A stretch of 64,000 nucleotides of DNA from Pontibacter akesuensis (GTDB taxonomy: Bacteria; Bacteroidota; Bacteroidia; Cytophagales; Hymenobacteraceae): NCBI RefSeq assembly GCF_001611675.1, contig NZ_CP014766.1, positions 124,001-188,000 on the forward strand, given 5' to 3'. The notes under the pieces are model-generated. The model was not told the origin of the DNA. It searched no databases and was given only the letters and a program-made list of their open reading frames with translations. How positions within the stretch are numbered: the first letter of the stretch is position 1; each line of letters starts with the position of its first letter. A program made the translations under genes and the position numbers. Positions 26,889 through 35,941 of the stretch are shown here, one piece after another.

Positions 26889-28058
26889 ATGTCGAATCAA
26901 AAGAAAATAAAAGTACTGGAGACCATCCGGCAAGGGAAAATCGGAGGCGGTGAGACCCATGTGCTGGACCTGGTTCGCGAGCTGGACAAGGAGACATACG
27001 AACCGGTAGTGCTCTCTTTCACGGATGGCCCCATGGTAGACGCGTTGAAGGCGATGGGCATCAAGACGTACGTGATCCACACTGAAACGCCCTTTGACAT
27101 CCGCATATGGAAAGAGGTACGACAGCTGTTGCAGAAAGAGGAGGTTGACGTGCTGCATGCGCACGGCACAAGAGCCAACTCCAACACATTTTGGAGTGCC
27201 CGCCAACTGGGTATTCCTGTTATCTACACGGTGCATGGCTGGTCGTTTCACCAGGACCAGCCGCTGTTGGTACGTAGGTTTAGAACAATGGGCGAAAAGC
27301 TGTTGGTTAACAACGCTGACATCACCGTATGTGTGTCAGAAAGCAACCACCGCGACGGGCTATCCTTGTTTGGGAAGAACCATACCACTGTTATCAGGAA
27401 TGGCGTAAATATTCAAAAGTTTAACCCAGACGGTGCATATAAAGACATTCGGTCCGAGTTCGGAATTCCCCAAAATACGCTGCTGATCGGTTATATTGCC
27501 CGCATCACCAAACAAAAAGATCCCCTAACACTGGTCAGGGCAATCGCACAAATCCCTGAAAACCTGCACATGCACTTCCTGGTTGTGGGCGATGGTGATT
27601 TGAAGGCAGAAATGCTGCAGCTAGCAGAACAGCTACTGGTAAAGGATCGAATCACGTTTGTTCCATTCCGGCAGGACGTGCCGGACATACTTCAAGCCAT
27701 AGACATCTACTGCCTGCCCTCCCTTTGGGAAGGCCTTCCAATAGGCCTGCTTGAGGCCATGGCCATGCGAAAAGCAGTGGTGGCCTCAGCTATAGACGGT
27801 ACAGAAGAAGTTATCTCATCCGGTGAAAACGGTTTGCTAATTCCTCCGTCGTCGCCTAAAAAGTTAGCGGAAGCCATCATACTCCTGGCACACGACGAAG
27901 CACTCAGGCAAAAGCTAAGCGTGGCGGCACAGGCAACTGTAGCCACTACTTATAATGTGCAGGAAATGGCGCGTCAGGTAGAAAACCTCTACAAAGAGGT
28001 TTTGTCTGCCACCGGCAAATCTGAAGTGCAGGGCCAAGCAGAAGCCCTAACAGCTTAA
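26889..28058 (+). CDS. Glycosyltransferase family 4
   Basis: A 389-residue GT-B retaining glycosyltransferase. Seen: GKIGGGETHVLDLVREL (N-terminal Gly loop), DVLHAHGTRAN, VIRNGVNIQKF, IGYIARITKQKDP, VVGDGDLK and SLWEGLPIGLLEAMAM, which holds the E-x7-E catalytic motif. It is cytoplasmic with no membrane helix. It lies 49 bases after the GT39 gene and 15 before the glycoside hydrolase gene, so it probably belongs to the gtrA-GT39 operon. Confidence 0.9.
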   Translation: MSNQKKIKVLETIRQGKIGGGETHVLDLVRELDKETYEPVVLSFTDGPMVDALKAMGIKTYVIHTETPFDIRIWKEVRQLLQKEEVDVLHAHGTRANSNTFWSARQLGIPVIYTVHGWSFHQDQPLLVRRFRTMGEKLLVNNADITVCVSESNHRDGLSLFGKNHTTVIRNGVNIQKFNPDGAYKDIRSEFGIPQNTLLIGYIARITKQKDPLTLVRAIAQIPENLHMHFLVVGDGDLKAEMLQLAEQLLVKDRITFVPFRQDVPDILQAIDIYCLPSLWEGLPIGLLEAMAMRKAVVASAIDGTEEVISSGENGLLIPPSSPKKLAEAIILLAHDEALRQKLSVAAQATVATTYNVQEMARQVENLYKEVLSATGKSEVQGQAEALTA

Positions 28059-28073
28059 CTAAAACATGTTAGT

Positions 28074-30116
28074 ATGGAGAGCAGCCTATCACGAACCCAA
28101 AAGCATAACCTAATGAGTTTACGTTTATCTTTTCTGTGCGCGCTGTTGCTGTCTCTGTTCCTGTTTGCTGGCTTCCTGTTGTATTCGCTTGATTTTTTTG
28201 ATGATGAGGCAGCTGCAAAGCAGGCTATTCCCATCTCCTTTGCCTCCTCTGACCAAATCGGCATCATCAAATTGCAACCAGATATGTTTGTGAATGAAAG
28301 TATAGCCGGTGAAACTTCATTGCTGATAGATGAGCAGCAGTTGGTGGGAGACCCGGGCCAGACAAAGGCAAAGCCTAAGAACGCTTTCTTTACGCGGCAC
28401 CACAGTAAGTGGCTATACCCGGTAAGCTTTACCGTTGATCTGAAAGCCATACACGCCATCTCAGAAATTTACCTTTACGCCGTGAACCTAAGCAGCGTGG
28501 TAAAGATAGAGGGCGGAAAACCGTTTTCGTGGAAGCCCTTAACGGAGGAGGCGCCTGCCATCGATAAAAGCTGGCGCAAGTATACTGTTTATGCCGACAC
28601 GCGTTACCTCCGGTTTACCGTGGAGCAAAGTATAAACCCGGTTGAACTGGTGATTAAGGGTAAGCCGCTGGAGACTGTTAAAGTTGCGACCACCCCTGCC
28701 AACACAAAACGCCCGCGGCAGGTTACCATGGACCAACTCATAGGCGTAAATGCTTTTATTGATGACCCCCTGGACAAATTAAACGCTGTGGGTTTTGTGC
28801 GCGAATACCACAACTGGCGTTGGGACGAAAGCCAGACAAAGACATACCCGAACAACGAGAAAAAATGGAACCCCAGCTATGCAGGCGGTGGCTGGAACTT
28901 CGACGATTTCTACCGCCAGTTAAAGGATCAGGATATTCTGGTGGCGCCCGCCATGATGGGAACCGTGAAGTGGATCTCACCAGACGGAAATAAGCCGGTG
29001 CCAGAAGGGAAAAGCTCCGAGGATCCCGCCTCTTACATCGCCCACGCCGACCATATGTACCAGTTTGTGGCCCGCTACGGAAGCGGCGATGTCCGTAAGG
29101 CCCCACTGAAGCTTGCCCCGGATCAAGACAAAAAAGCAGCCCTGGGTTTGCTGCATTACTACGAGAACTGGAATGAGCAGAATATGGACTGGATGGGTCG
29201 TACCCATCATTTTACACCTTTTGAATACGCCGCCATGGCCAGCGCCGATTATGACGGGCACCAGGGGAAATTAGGTAAAACCGTTGGCGTGAAAAACGCT
29301 GACCCCAATGCCCGTATGGTGATGGGCGGTTTGGCCGGCATCAACCTGGACTATATCAAAGCGATTAAGCATTGGGCGGATTACAACAGAAACGGAAGTG
29401 TGCCATTTGATGTGATTAACGTGCACCACTACAGCAGGGCCGATAAAAAAGACGGGCGTGTGGGCATTAGCCCGGAAGAGGATAACTTAAAGGAACGGCT
29501 GCAGGAGCTGGTAGCCTACCGTGATGCGGCCATGCCCGGCAAGGAAGTATGGATTACTGAGTTTGGCTACGACACTCACCCCCGCTCCCCGCAGCGAGCG
29601 CCAGCTATCGCCTCGTTTAGCCAGGAAGAAGTGCAGGGACAGTGGCTTGTTCGCTCCTACCTGGCTATTGCCGCCGCAGGCGTAGACAGGGCCGCCATGT
29701 ACATGCTACGCGACGTGAACCCGGATGCCGATGTTCAGTACTGCACCTCAGGACTCACATCGAGCAAGGAAACCGGCTGGAAATTGAAGCCTTCGTGGTA
29801 TTACGTTTATACGTTGAAAAACCGGCTTAAAGGAATGCATTTTACGGGAGGTGCGGAAAAGGCAGGGGCGATGGTGTATACTTTCAGAAACAATGAAACA
29901 GGCCAGGGCGCCTATGTGGTTTGGAGTCCGACCAGCACAGGCGCTACGATCAAAGATTATGAGCTGACCATTCCGAAGAACAACACCTCCGTTAAAAAAG
30001 TGGCACTTGCCAACGGTCAGCAAAACGGCATTGAAACGCCCCTGAAACTCACAGGCCAGCAAGTGAAATTTGACGTAACTGAAAGCCCCGTGTTTGTGCT
30101 GCTGGACAAAATGTGA
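28074..30116 (+). CDS. Membrane-anchored clan-A-type glycoside hydrolase
   Basis: A 680-residue protein with an N-terminal membrane helix or uncleaved signal (about 16-38), a beta-rich region (about 110-200) that may bind carbohydrate, and a TIM-barrel-like catalytic domain. Clan GH-A signatures: NWNEQN (N367, E368, proton donor) after barrel strand 4, and VWITEFGYD (E496, nucleophile) after strand 7, with INVHHYS between. A small beta domain (about 600-680) closes the protein, as in GH39/GH5-like enzymes. No exact family is claimed. It lies 15 bases after a GT4 gene, so it probably trims or cleaves the locus polymer outside the inner membrane. Confidence 0.85.
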   Translation: MESSLSRTQKHNLMSLRLSFLCALLLSLFLFAGFLLYSLDFFDDEAAAKQAIPISFASSDQIGIIKLQPDMFVNESIAGETSLLIDEQQLVGDPGQTKAKPKNAFFTRHHSKWLYPVSFTVDLKAIHAISEIYLYAVNLSSVVKIEGGKPFSWKPLTEEAPAIDKSWRKYTVYADTRYLRFTVEQSINPVELVIKGKPLETVKVATTPANTKRPRQVTMDQLIGVNAFIDDPLDKLNAVGFVREYHNWRWDESQTKTYPNNEKKWNPSYAGGGWNFDDFYRQLKDQDILVAPAMMGTVKWISPDGNKPVPEGKSSEDPASYIAHADHMYQFVARYGSGDVRKAPLKLAPDQDKKAALGLLHYYENWNEQNMDWMGRTHHFTPFEYAAMASADYDGHQGKLGKTVGVKNADPNARMVMGGLAGINLDYIKAIKHWADYNRNGSVPFDVINVHHYSRADKKDGRVGISPEEDNLKERLQELVAYRDAAMPGKEVWITEFGYDTHPRSPQRAPAIASFSQEEVQGQWLVRSYLAIAAAGVDRAAMYMLRDVNPDADVQYCTSGLTSSKETGWKLKPSWYYVYTLKNRLKGMHFTGGAEKAGAMVYTFRNNETGQGAYVVWSPTSTGATIKDYELTIPKNNTSVKKVALANGQQNGIETPLKLTGQQVKFDVTESPVFVLLDKM

Positions 30117-30179
30117 GCCCCTGCTATACTTCTACCACCAGTAAGGCCATGGTGGCACAAAGTAGCAGACAAACAGATT

Positions 30180-31160
30180 TTAGCGCATACCCAGCAACAT
30201 TTTTAAGTATAACCGGGCGATTGCATAGTAGCTCGCCGAGCTTTTATGCAGTTGCAGCGTCTGCTTTACCTGTGCCCGAACGGCAGCCTTGTCATGGGTG
30301 GTATGCCAGATCTGGTTCGCTATTCGTAGGCCATAGCCTGCATAAAACTTTTTAGATTTCTGAAGTAGTCTTTCTCTCGCTTCAGTTGGCAGGTGCTGCT
30401 GAATAGTTTGCATCACCTGCTCCAGGTCGCGGAGGTGCTGCCCGGAAGTATACTTCTGCCCTGAAATGGAGGCCGTGTGTTTTCGGTAGGAGGCCAGTAC
30501 CACTGGTGTATAGGCAATTGGGTAATCACGTGCTATACGCACCCACATCTCCCAGTCCTCCCCATAGTTCACCCCACTGAAGCTCCCAAGGCTTTCATAC
30601 ACCTCGCGGCGCACGGTGATAGCCGCGTATTGGATAATGTTTCGCTCCGCCAACTGCATCAGACCATTTTCCAGCACGCCGGGGGTTGTTCTGGCGGCAG
30701 CTTCCAGGTGAATGGGTTTGCTGTTCTGATCTATCCAGTTGTAGCGGCAAAAGGCTGCACCGGCAGATGGGAACTGCGCAAATATTTGCGCAATGGCCTT
30801 GTAATACCCCTCCTCTACTCTGTCATCGCCATGCAGCAAATGCACCAGTTGCCCCCTGGAGCGGGTAAGGCAGGTTTCGAAATTGCACAGGCTTCCCACG
30901 TTCTGCGGCTGCCTGAAGTACTGCACTCTCCCCTGCCCCACCCGCATCACCAGCGCGGCAACGTCTGCGTCTGTACTGGCATCGTCAACCACTTCTATCT
31001 GCATCTGCTCCGCCGGGATGTTCTGCACCAGCACACTCTCCAGCGTCTCTGTCAGGTAGTGGGCGCAGTTATGCACAGGTATCATCACCGACCACAGCGG
31101 ACGAACCACTCCAGCGGGAACGGGCGCAATAACAGGAGGAGTAACAGGAGTATCCTTCAT
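30180..31160 (-). CDS. Glycosyltransferase family 2
   Basis: A 326-residue GT-A enzyme: VMIPVHNCAHYLTETL, EVVDDASTDAD, RQPQNVGSLCNFE, LLHGDDRVEEG (DxD-like) and GVNYGEDWEMWVRIA. There are no membrane helices. It is the last gene of the minus-strand ABC-exporter operon, with a 114-base gap to the preceding GT2. Its stop lies 63 bases from that of the convergent glycoside hydrolase. Acceptor and donor are unknown. Confidence 0.88.
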   Translation of the reverse strand: MKDTPVTPPVIAPVPAGVVRPLWSVMIPVHNCAHYLTETLESVLVQNIPAEQMQIEVVDDASTDADVAALVMRVGQGRVQYFRQPQNVGSLCNFETCLTRSRGQLVHLLHGDDRVEEGYYKAIAQIFAQFPSAGAAFCRYNWIDQNSKPIHLEAAARTTPGVLENGLMQLAERNIIQYAAITVRREVYESLGSFSGVNYGEDWEMWVRIARDYPIAYTPVVLASYRKHTASISGQKYTSGQHLRDLEQVMQTIQQHLPTEARERLLQKSKKFYAGYGLRIANQIWHTTHDKAAVRAQVKQTLQLHKSSASYYAIARLYLKMLLGMR

Positions 31161-31274
31161 GAATTAAAAGCCATTGTTTGATTTTGATGTAGCTGTGGCC
31201 TTATTGCCTATACTTATACTTACCACGTTAACTTGCATGACCAGGTGCAGCTCAGAACCTTGGCAATTAGAAGA

Positions 31275-32339
31275 TTATACTTGCTGCGCTGCTCTAACCC
31301 CTACTGTCTCCCTTCCTTTTAATCGTACGCTTCTGCCAAACTTCCTGGCCAGGTGCGAGCAGGCAATCTGCAGCAAGTATAGGAACGATTTGTCGCGGAG
31401 CAGCAGCGCTGCACCTTTGTGGCGCGGCAGGTTACGGGCATAGAAGGAAAGTATAAATCGCCTTTTATACTTGGCGGCCGCTTTTATGTCGGTTTTGTTC
31501 CGGTTGATGTTTTCTTTTTGAAGAATACAAGCCGTAATAAAATCAAGTTCGCGCAGACAGTCAAGGATTCGATCCACACGTTGCTTTTTGAGCAGTGGCG
31601 CGAAGTTATGTCGGAAACAAGCCAGAAAATCGTCAGGCAAGTTGTAATGCCCTCCCGCATAGTAGCGCAGGTTACGAAGCGTTTGCTCCCGACCAGCCTG
31701 CTCATTTTCCTGTTTCCTGGTAGCACTGGTCAGGCTCTGGGATGATAAACGATAGTCAAGTAACACCTCTGGCAGGTTCGCCAGCTTATACTTCTTCATC
31801 AATTGGCTCCAAAGCTCATAGTCTTCACCGTAGGAGGTAGGATACTTCCCGACATCCAGCACGGCCGCTTTCCGATACATCACCGATGAATGGTAAATCC
31901 AGCAGATAAACGTGAGGTTATAGTAAAAGTAGGAACTAGCAAAGTTATCGACACGCACCGTCTCCCCTTCTTCTGTTATTACCCGGGCCAGGGAGGAAAC
32001 AAGGCTACAGTCGGGGTGTGCTAGCAGGTACTGGTATTGCTTCTCCAGCCGGTACGGGTAACTGATATCGTCGGCATCCATACGGGCAATCAATTCGCAG
32101 GAGGCCAGTTCTATTCCCGCATTCAACGTGGCCGTAACTCCCAGATTCTTTCTGTTTTGGTAGAAGCGGATACGCGGGTCTGAATAGGATTGAATGATCA
32201 GCGCGCTGTTGTCAGTGGAGGCATCATCGATGATCAGAAACTCAAAATCAGGGAACGTCTGGACCAAGATGCTGTACATAGCCTCCGCAAGAAACTTTTC
32301 GGCGTTGTACACCGGCATCAAAACGGTTACTTTGGCCAT
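31275..32339 (-). CDS. Glycosyltransferase family 2
   Basis: A 354-residue GT-A enzyme: VTVLMPVYNAEKFLAEAM, LIIDDASTDNS, QNRKNLGVTATLN, ARMDADDIS (DxD) and SYGEDYELWSQL, followed by a basic, Arg/Lys-rich C-terminal tail of about 100 residues that may bind membrane lipid. It overlaps the upstream GT2 gene by 13 bases, which suggests coupled translation. AAGTATA copies are unusually dense just around its 3' end (about 31.2-31.5 kb). Confidence 0.88.
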   Translation of the reverse strand: MAKVTVLMPVYNAEKFLAEAMYSILVQTFPDFEFLIIDDASTDNSALIIQSYSDPRIRFYQNRKNLGVTATLNAGIELASCELIARMDADDISYPYRLEKQYQYLLAHPDCSLVSSLARVITEEGETVRVDNFASSYFYYNLTFICWIYHSSVMYRKAAVLDVGKYPTSYGEDYELWSQLMKKYKLANLPEVLLDYRLSSQSLTSATRKQENEQAGREQTLRNLRYYAGGHYNLPDDFLACFRHNFAPLLKKQRVDRILDCLRELDFITACILQKENINRNKTDIKAAAKYKRRFILSFYARNLPRHKGAALLLRDKSFLYLLQIACSHLARKFGRSVRLKGRETVGVRAAQQV

Positions 32340-33286
32340 GGCACCGTTGTTTTGGTGGAAAATCTGTTTTTGAGGAAGCGCCTGATTTTTTGTGGCAACA
32401 GCTTCTTCGCGCTTTTCAAAGCCTCCTTTGGGGAAGTATGGCTTAGCAAGTATAACAAAGGGTGGCGGTATGGGAACAGCGCCTTCCTTAGCAGCCCTCG
32501 TATTGCCGGCTCATGAATTTGCTCGGCTTTCAAATAGGCCTCAAGCCACCCCAGAAAGCGCTTCCGCTCCTGCGCATACTTTCCGCTGGTATGCGAGGAG
32601 TGCACAAGCGAGCCGGGCCGTTGCCTGTACCAGTTGGTGCAGGTCGAGGAAACGTACACCCGCTCATGCAGGTACAGTTTCACCAGCAGGGCCTGATCAT
32701 CGTACATCCCTTCAAAGCTATCGTCAAAGCCACCGTACTTTTCAACCGCTTCGCGCGTTACCAGCATTCCGCAGATGCAGGGAGCCGCACCACTCCCCAG
32801 CGGGTAAAGGCGCTCCATTAGTTGAGGTGGTTGGTATACTTTATCCTGCGCGGTGCCAACAGGTACAACAAAGTTTGCTTTACCGGTATTGTGCCACTCA
32901 TACCAATATACAGTGGCTTCGCAAACAAGGCTTACCTCGTGCTGCTGCATTAGGGAGACTAACTGGCTTAAAGTACGAGGCTGCCATACATCATCAGCAT
33001 CCAGAAATGCGATAAGTTGGCCGGTGCTTTTAGCAATGCCCAGGTTACGGCTCAGGCTGGCTCCTCTGTTTTGATGCCCCTCATGCTCCAGATACAGGAT
33101 CTTGCCCGGGTACTGCGCCTCGTAGTTCAGGGCAATGGCTGTGCTTCCATCGGTAGCGCCATCGTCAATCAGCACGAGCTCCCAGTTTTCATACTCCTGC
33201 CGCAGCACACTCTGAATAGTCTCTTCTAAATAGGGAGCAACGTCTAGAAAACAGGTAATGATGGATATTTTGGGCGATTCAGCCAT
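32327..33286 (-). CDS. Glycosyltransferase family 2
   Basis: A 319-residue GT-A enzyme: ISIITCFLDVAPYLEETI, LVLIDDGATDGS, GASLSRNLGIAKSTG, AFLDADDVWQ (DxD) and a MYDDQALLVKL acceptor-side motif. The C-terminal 90 residues are basic. It lies between the deacetylase gene (12-base gap) and another GT2 (13-base overlap). It is probably one of the sequential transferases building the ABC-exported glycan. Confidence 0.89.
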   Translation of the reverse strand: MAESPKISIITCFLDVAPYLEETIQSVLRQEYENWELVLIDDGATDGSTAIALNYEAQYPGKILYLEHEGHQNRGASLSRNLGIAKSTGQLIAFLDADDVWQPRTLSQLVSLMQQHEVSLVCEATVYWYEWHNTGKANFVVPVGTAQDKVYQPPQLMERLYPLGSGAAPCICGMLVTREAVEKYGGFDDSFEGMYDDQALLVKLYLHERVYVSSTCTNWYRQRPGSLVHSSHTSGKYAQERKRFLGWLEAYLKAEQIHEPAIRGLLRKALFPYRHPLLYLLSHTSPKEALKSAKKLLPQKIRRFLKNRFSTKTTVPWPK

Positions 33287-33298
33287 ACTTTCTGGTTT

Positions 33299-34312
33299 TT
33301 AGAGGGTGCGCTGCCATTGTGTTATTCTTTTTTCAAAAGCAGCGCCATCCCAGTTGTTCACCTGAAAACGCCCGATCTGGAACAGGTCTGTGGCTTTACT
33401 GACTCCTTTATGATCTGTGGTGCAGGCTGCGGTAAAGCCCTGCTGCACCACGTTCAGGGTATCTTGGTTATACTTGCCTGAGGGGTAGGAAAACAGGTGT
33501 GCGCGCTGGCCGGTAAGCTCCTCCAGGTAAACTTTATTTTGCGAGATTTCCTGCGACTGCACCTCAGGTTGGTGTGCCGGTAACAAAGGATGATGCACGG
33601 TATGCCCGCCCAGTTCAAACAAGGCATGGCGTGCCAGCGACTGTAGCTGCTCCTCCGACATGCTGAAATTTTCTGGTCGCGGTGCCTGGCCTGTCCCGGC
33701 CCACGCACTGATCTCCTCCAGCAGCCTCCGCTGCTCCAGGTATGGCAGCGGACTTAGCAGTTGCCATACCTGCATGTACAGCAACGCGCGTAAGGTGGGC
33801 GCTTCATCTTCCGCATTCCAGGTGCTGTGTTTCCGCCTCATCTCTTGGGTCAGCACGGTTTCTGCCTCCAGGTCAAAAAAGAAGTTACGGCCGCCGAATT
33901 GCAGGGTCAGTTGCTGCGGCAAAACGGGCGTCTGAAGTATAATGCGTTCCAACTCATCCCACCAAAACTCCTGCTGAGCCCCAATGGCATGTTGTGTGAT
34001 AAAAAAAGTAGCCGGAACACCATACTTCTCCAGCAAGGGCTTTGCCGCCAGAAAATTATCGGAATAGCCATCATCAAAGGTCAGGGAAATACACTTCCTA
34101 AGTGGCTTTCCGCTTTTTATCCGCTCCACCAGCTCCGTTAAAGGCACCACATTTCCCACCTGCTGCAGTACCTGCAACTGCTGCTCGAAATTAGCGGCAC
34201 TCACAGCCAACTGCCATGGATCGGCCACAGGCGATGCCACCCTGTGGTACATCAATACCAATGCTGTGTCGGTATAGAAGCGTTTCAGGTGGTTCAGCAG
34301 GCGGACAAGCAT
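33299..34312 (-). CDS. Polysaccharide deacetylase (NodB homology domain)
   Basis: A 337-residue CE4-type deacetylase. Seen: ALVLMYHRV near the N-terminus, ISLTFDDGYSDN (catalytic and metal Asp pair), ATFFITQHAIG, GGHTVHHPLL (the two metal His) and LFSYPSGKYN. All CE4 motifs are present, so it should be active on N-acetylated sugars. No signal peptide is seen, so it may act on cytoplasmic lipid-linked intermediates. It lies 4 bases after the methyltransferase gene. Confidence 0.88.
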   Translation of the reverse strand: MLVRLLNHLKRFYTDTALVLMYHRVASPVADPWQLAVSAANFEQQLQVLQQVGNVVPLTELVERIKSGKPLRKCISLTFDDGYSDNFLAAKPLLEKYGVPATFFITQHAIGAQQEFWWDELERIILQTPVLPQQLTLQFGGRNFFFDLEAETVLTQEMRRKHSTWNAEDEAPTLRALLYMQVWQLLSPLPYLEQRRLLEEISAWAGTGQAPRPENFSMSEEQLQSLARHALFELGGHTVHHPLLPAHQPEVQSQEISQNKVYLEELTGQRAHLFSYPSGKYNQDTLNVVQQGFTAACTTDHKGVSKATDLFQIGRFQVNNWDGAAFEKRITQWQRTL

Positions 34313-34316
34313 AGGC

Positions 34317-35054
34317 TTAACGTGCTTTGGTAACTTTCGCTGTTACAATCACCTGATACTGCGCGTCCAAGAAATCAAGCTGCGCTTTTGTGAGTTCCTG
34401 CACGCCCATGCCATATAGGAAGGCGGTTGCCACATGCACATTCCCGAAATAGTTGATAGCAGCCGCGCAACCCGGAAAAGCCTCTGCCAGCAAGCGCTCC
34501 ACGGCTTTATCTGTAAAGCTCCAGTACCATGTTTCCTTCCACTCGCCTTTATCAATGGGGGTGATGCCGGGAGTGGTAAGCAAAAAAGCACCTCCTGGCT
34601 TGAGGATGCGGAAACAGGTTTCCAGGGCAGCCTTAAAATCATAAATCAGGTGCAGCGTTTGCGTCAGCACAATGCAGTCGAAAGTATTACTGGGAATGTG
34701 CGGGGCATTGCTTAAGTCTCCTATAAACGATGCGGCCTTGTTGCTTTCGTCGATGTGCAGAATATCGCTTTGCTTCACGTTGATGCCCCCGTACAGCATA
34801 GTATATTCGTTGTCGCCAATCTCCAAAACCCGTCCTTTTATACTTGCTGCCTCCTTCTCCAGAAAGTTTTCGATGTAATACCGGTCTACCGGACCGCCAC
34901 GGTCGTAGCCAAAAGCAGTGCTGAACGGGAGCACCTCCCCGAAGTCGCCGGTGGCCACTTTGCCTACCGCCGGTATATAGTTCTTGTGCAGTACCTTATG
35001 GTGCAGCCATCGTAAGCCAAACGCAGGTGCATGTTTCTTGATAAACGCCTTCAT
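34317..35054 (-). CDS. SAM-dependent methyltransferase
   Basis: A 245-residue class I methyltransferase: VLEIGDNEYTMLYG in place of the usual E/DxGxGxG motif I, then FDCIVLTQTLHLIYD (motif IV) and ILKPGGAFLLTTPGI (motifs V-VI). The Gly-poor motif I is a noticeable deviation but the fold is clear. It is translationally coupled to the upstream GT2 (4-base overlap). It probably caps or modifies a sugar; in ABC-dependent systems, terminal methylation can set chain length (inference). Confidence 0.84.
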   Translation of the reverse strand: MKAFIKKHAPAFGLRWLHHKVLHKNYIPAVGKVATGDFGEVLPFSTAFGYDRGGPVDRYYIENFLEKEAASIKGRVLEIGDNEYTMLYGGINVKQSDILHIDESNKAASFIGDLSNAPHIPSNTFDCIVLTQTLHLIYDFKAALETCFRILKPGGAFLLTTPGITPIDKGEWKETWYWSFTDKAVERLLAEAFPGCAAAINYFGNVHVATAFLYGMGVQELTKAQLDFLDAQYQVIVTAKVTKAR

Positions 35055-35941
35055 TTTAAGAGCAGCTGGGTTAGTAGAAATTTAAAATATAGGGTAGGCT
35101 TGTATTTCAGCAGCATTTGCCTCGCCTGCCGGTTGATGGGAGTTTTTTTGTGTCGCAGTTTATGGTATAGTTCCCTGCAGTAATAATTAATAAAAACGTT
35201 TCTTCCATCCCGGCTGCACCTTTCCTCCTCGGCAGCGCTTAGTTCTTTCCGGTGATTGTCCAGCACATGCAGCACCCCCTGTAACATGGCTGGGATGTTT
35301 CCCGACATGTTGGAGTTATGGTAGCGGTAGGCTGCGATCTTATGTGTCTGATGCCCTACCGGATGCTTTCGCGCAATCTTCAGAAACACATCGTAATCCT
35401 CGCAGTTCTTCAGGCCTTCGTCAAAGAGCACCTCCTCCAGCGCTTTTCTACGGAACAGGACTGTAGCTACCATGCCGATGTAGTTGCCCTGTAGCAGCCT
35501 GTGGTAATGATTTTCGTTTACCTCCTGCACCACTTCCTGTACCCGGTTCTCGTCCACAAAAACTTCATCAAAGCCTCCTGACACGAAAGCATGCAGGCGG
35601 TGCTGCTCCAGATAAGCCACCTGGTGTGCTATTCCTTGTGGGTACAGCCAATCGTCGGCATCCAGAAAAAGGATGTATGCTCCTGTACTGTTCCGGATAC
35701 CAGTGTTTCGGGCAGCCGACAGACCCCGGTTGTGCTGGTAGAGGTACCTTACCCCTTTATAGCCTGTAGCCACGGCTTTTGTGCTATCTGTAGAGCCGTC
35801 GTCTATTACCAGAATTTCTATGTTTCGGTAGGTTTGCCTTTGCACGCTCTCAATGGCCTTACAAAGAAACGCACCATGGTTGTAGCACGGAATTACAACC
35901 GAAACCAGCGGCGCTGCTATGTTATCCTGCACTGTGGGCAT
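35051..35941 (-). CDS. Glycosyltransferase family 2
   Basis: A 296-residue GT-A enzyme: VSVVIPCYNHGAFLCKAI, LVIDDGSTDST, QHNRGLSAARNTG, LFLDADDWLYP (DxD) and GLKNCEDYDVFLKIA. The ATG at 35941 (MPTVQDNIAAPLVS) is chosen rather than one at 36013, which would overlap the upstream gene by about 90 bases. The chosen start still overlaps it by 20 bases. It ends in a 4-base overlap with the methyltransferase gene. Part of the ABC-exporter operon. Confidence 0.88.
   Translation of the reverse strand: MPTVQDNIAAPLVSVVIPCYNHGAFLCKAIESVQRQTYRNIEILVIDDGSTDSTKAVATGYKGVRYLYQHNRGLSAARNTGIRNSTGAYILFLDADDWLYPQGIAHQVAYLEQHRLHAFVSGGFDEVFVDENRVQEVVQEVNENHYHRLLQGNYIGMVATVLFRRKALEEVLFDEGLKNCEDYDVFLKIARKHPVGHQTHKIAAYRYHNSNMSGNIPAMLQGVLHVLDNHRKELSAAEEERCSRDGRNVFINYYCRELYHKLRHKKTPINRQARQMLLKYKPTLYFKFLLTQLLLK

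Noticed and set aside
30135..30155. CCACCA/TGGTGG hairpin between the convergent glycoside hydrolase and GT2 genes as a terminator
   Set aside because: Only 6 base pairs around a 9-base loop with no T-run on either strand.
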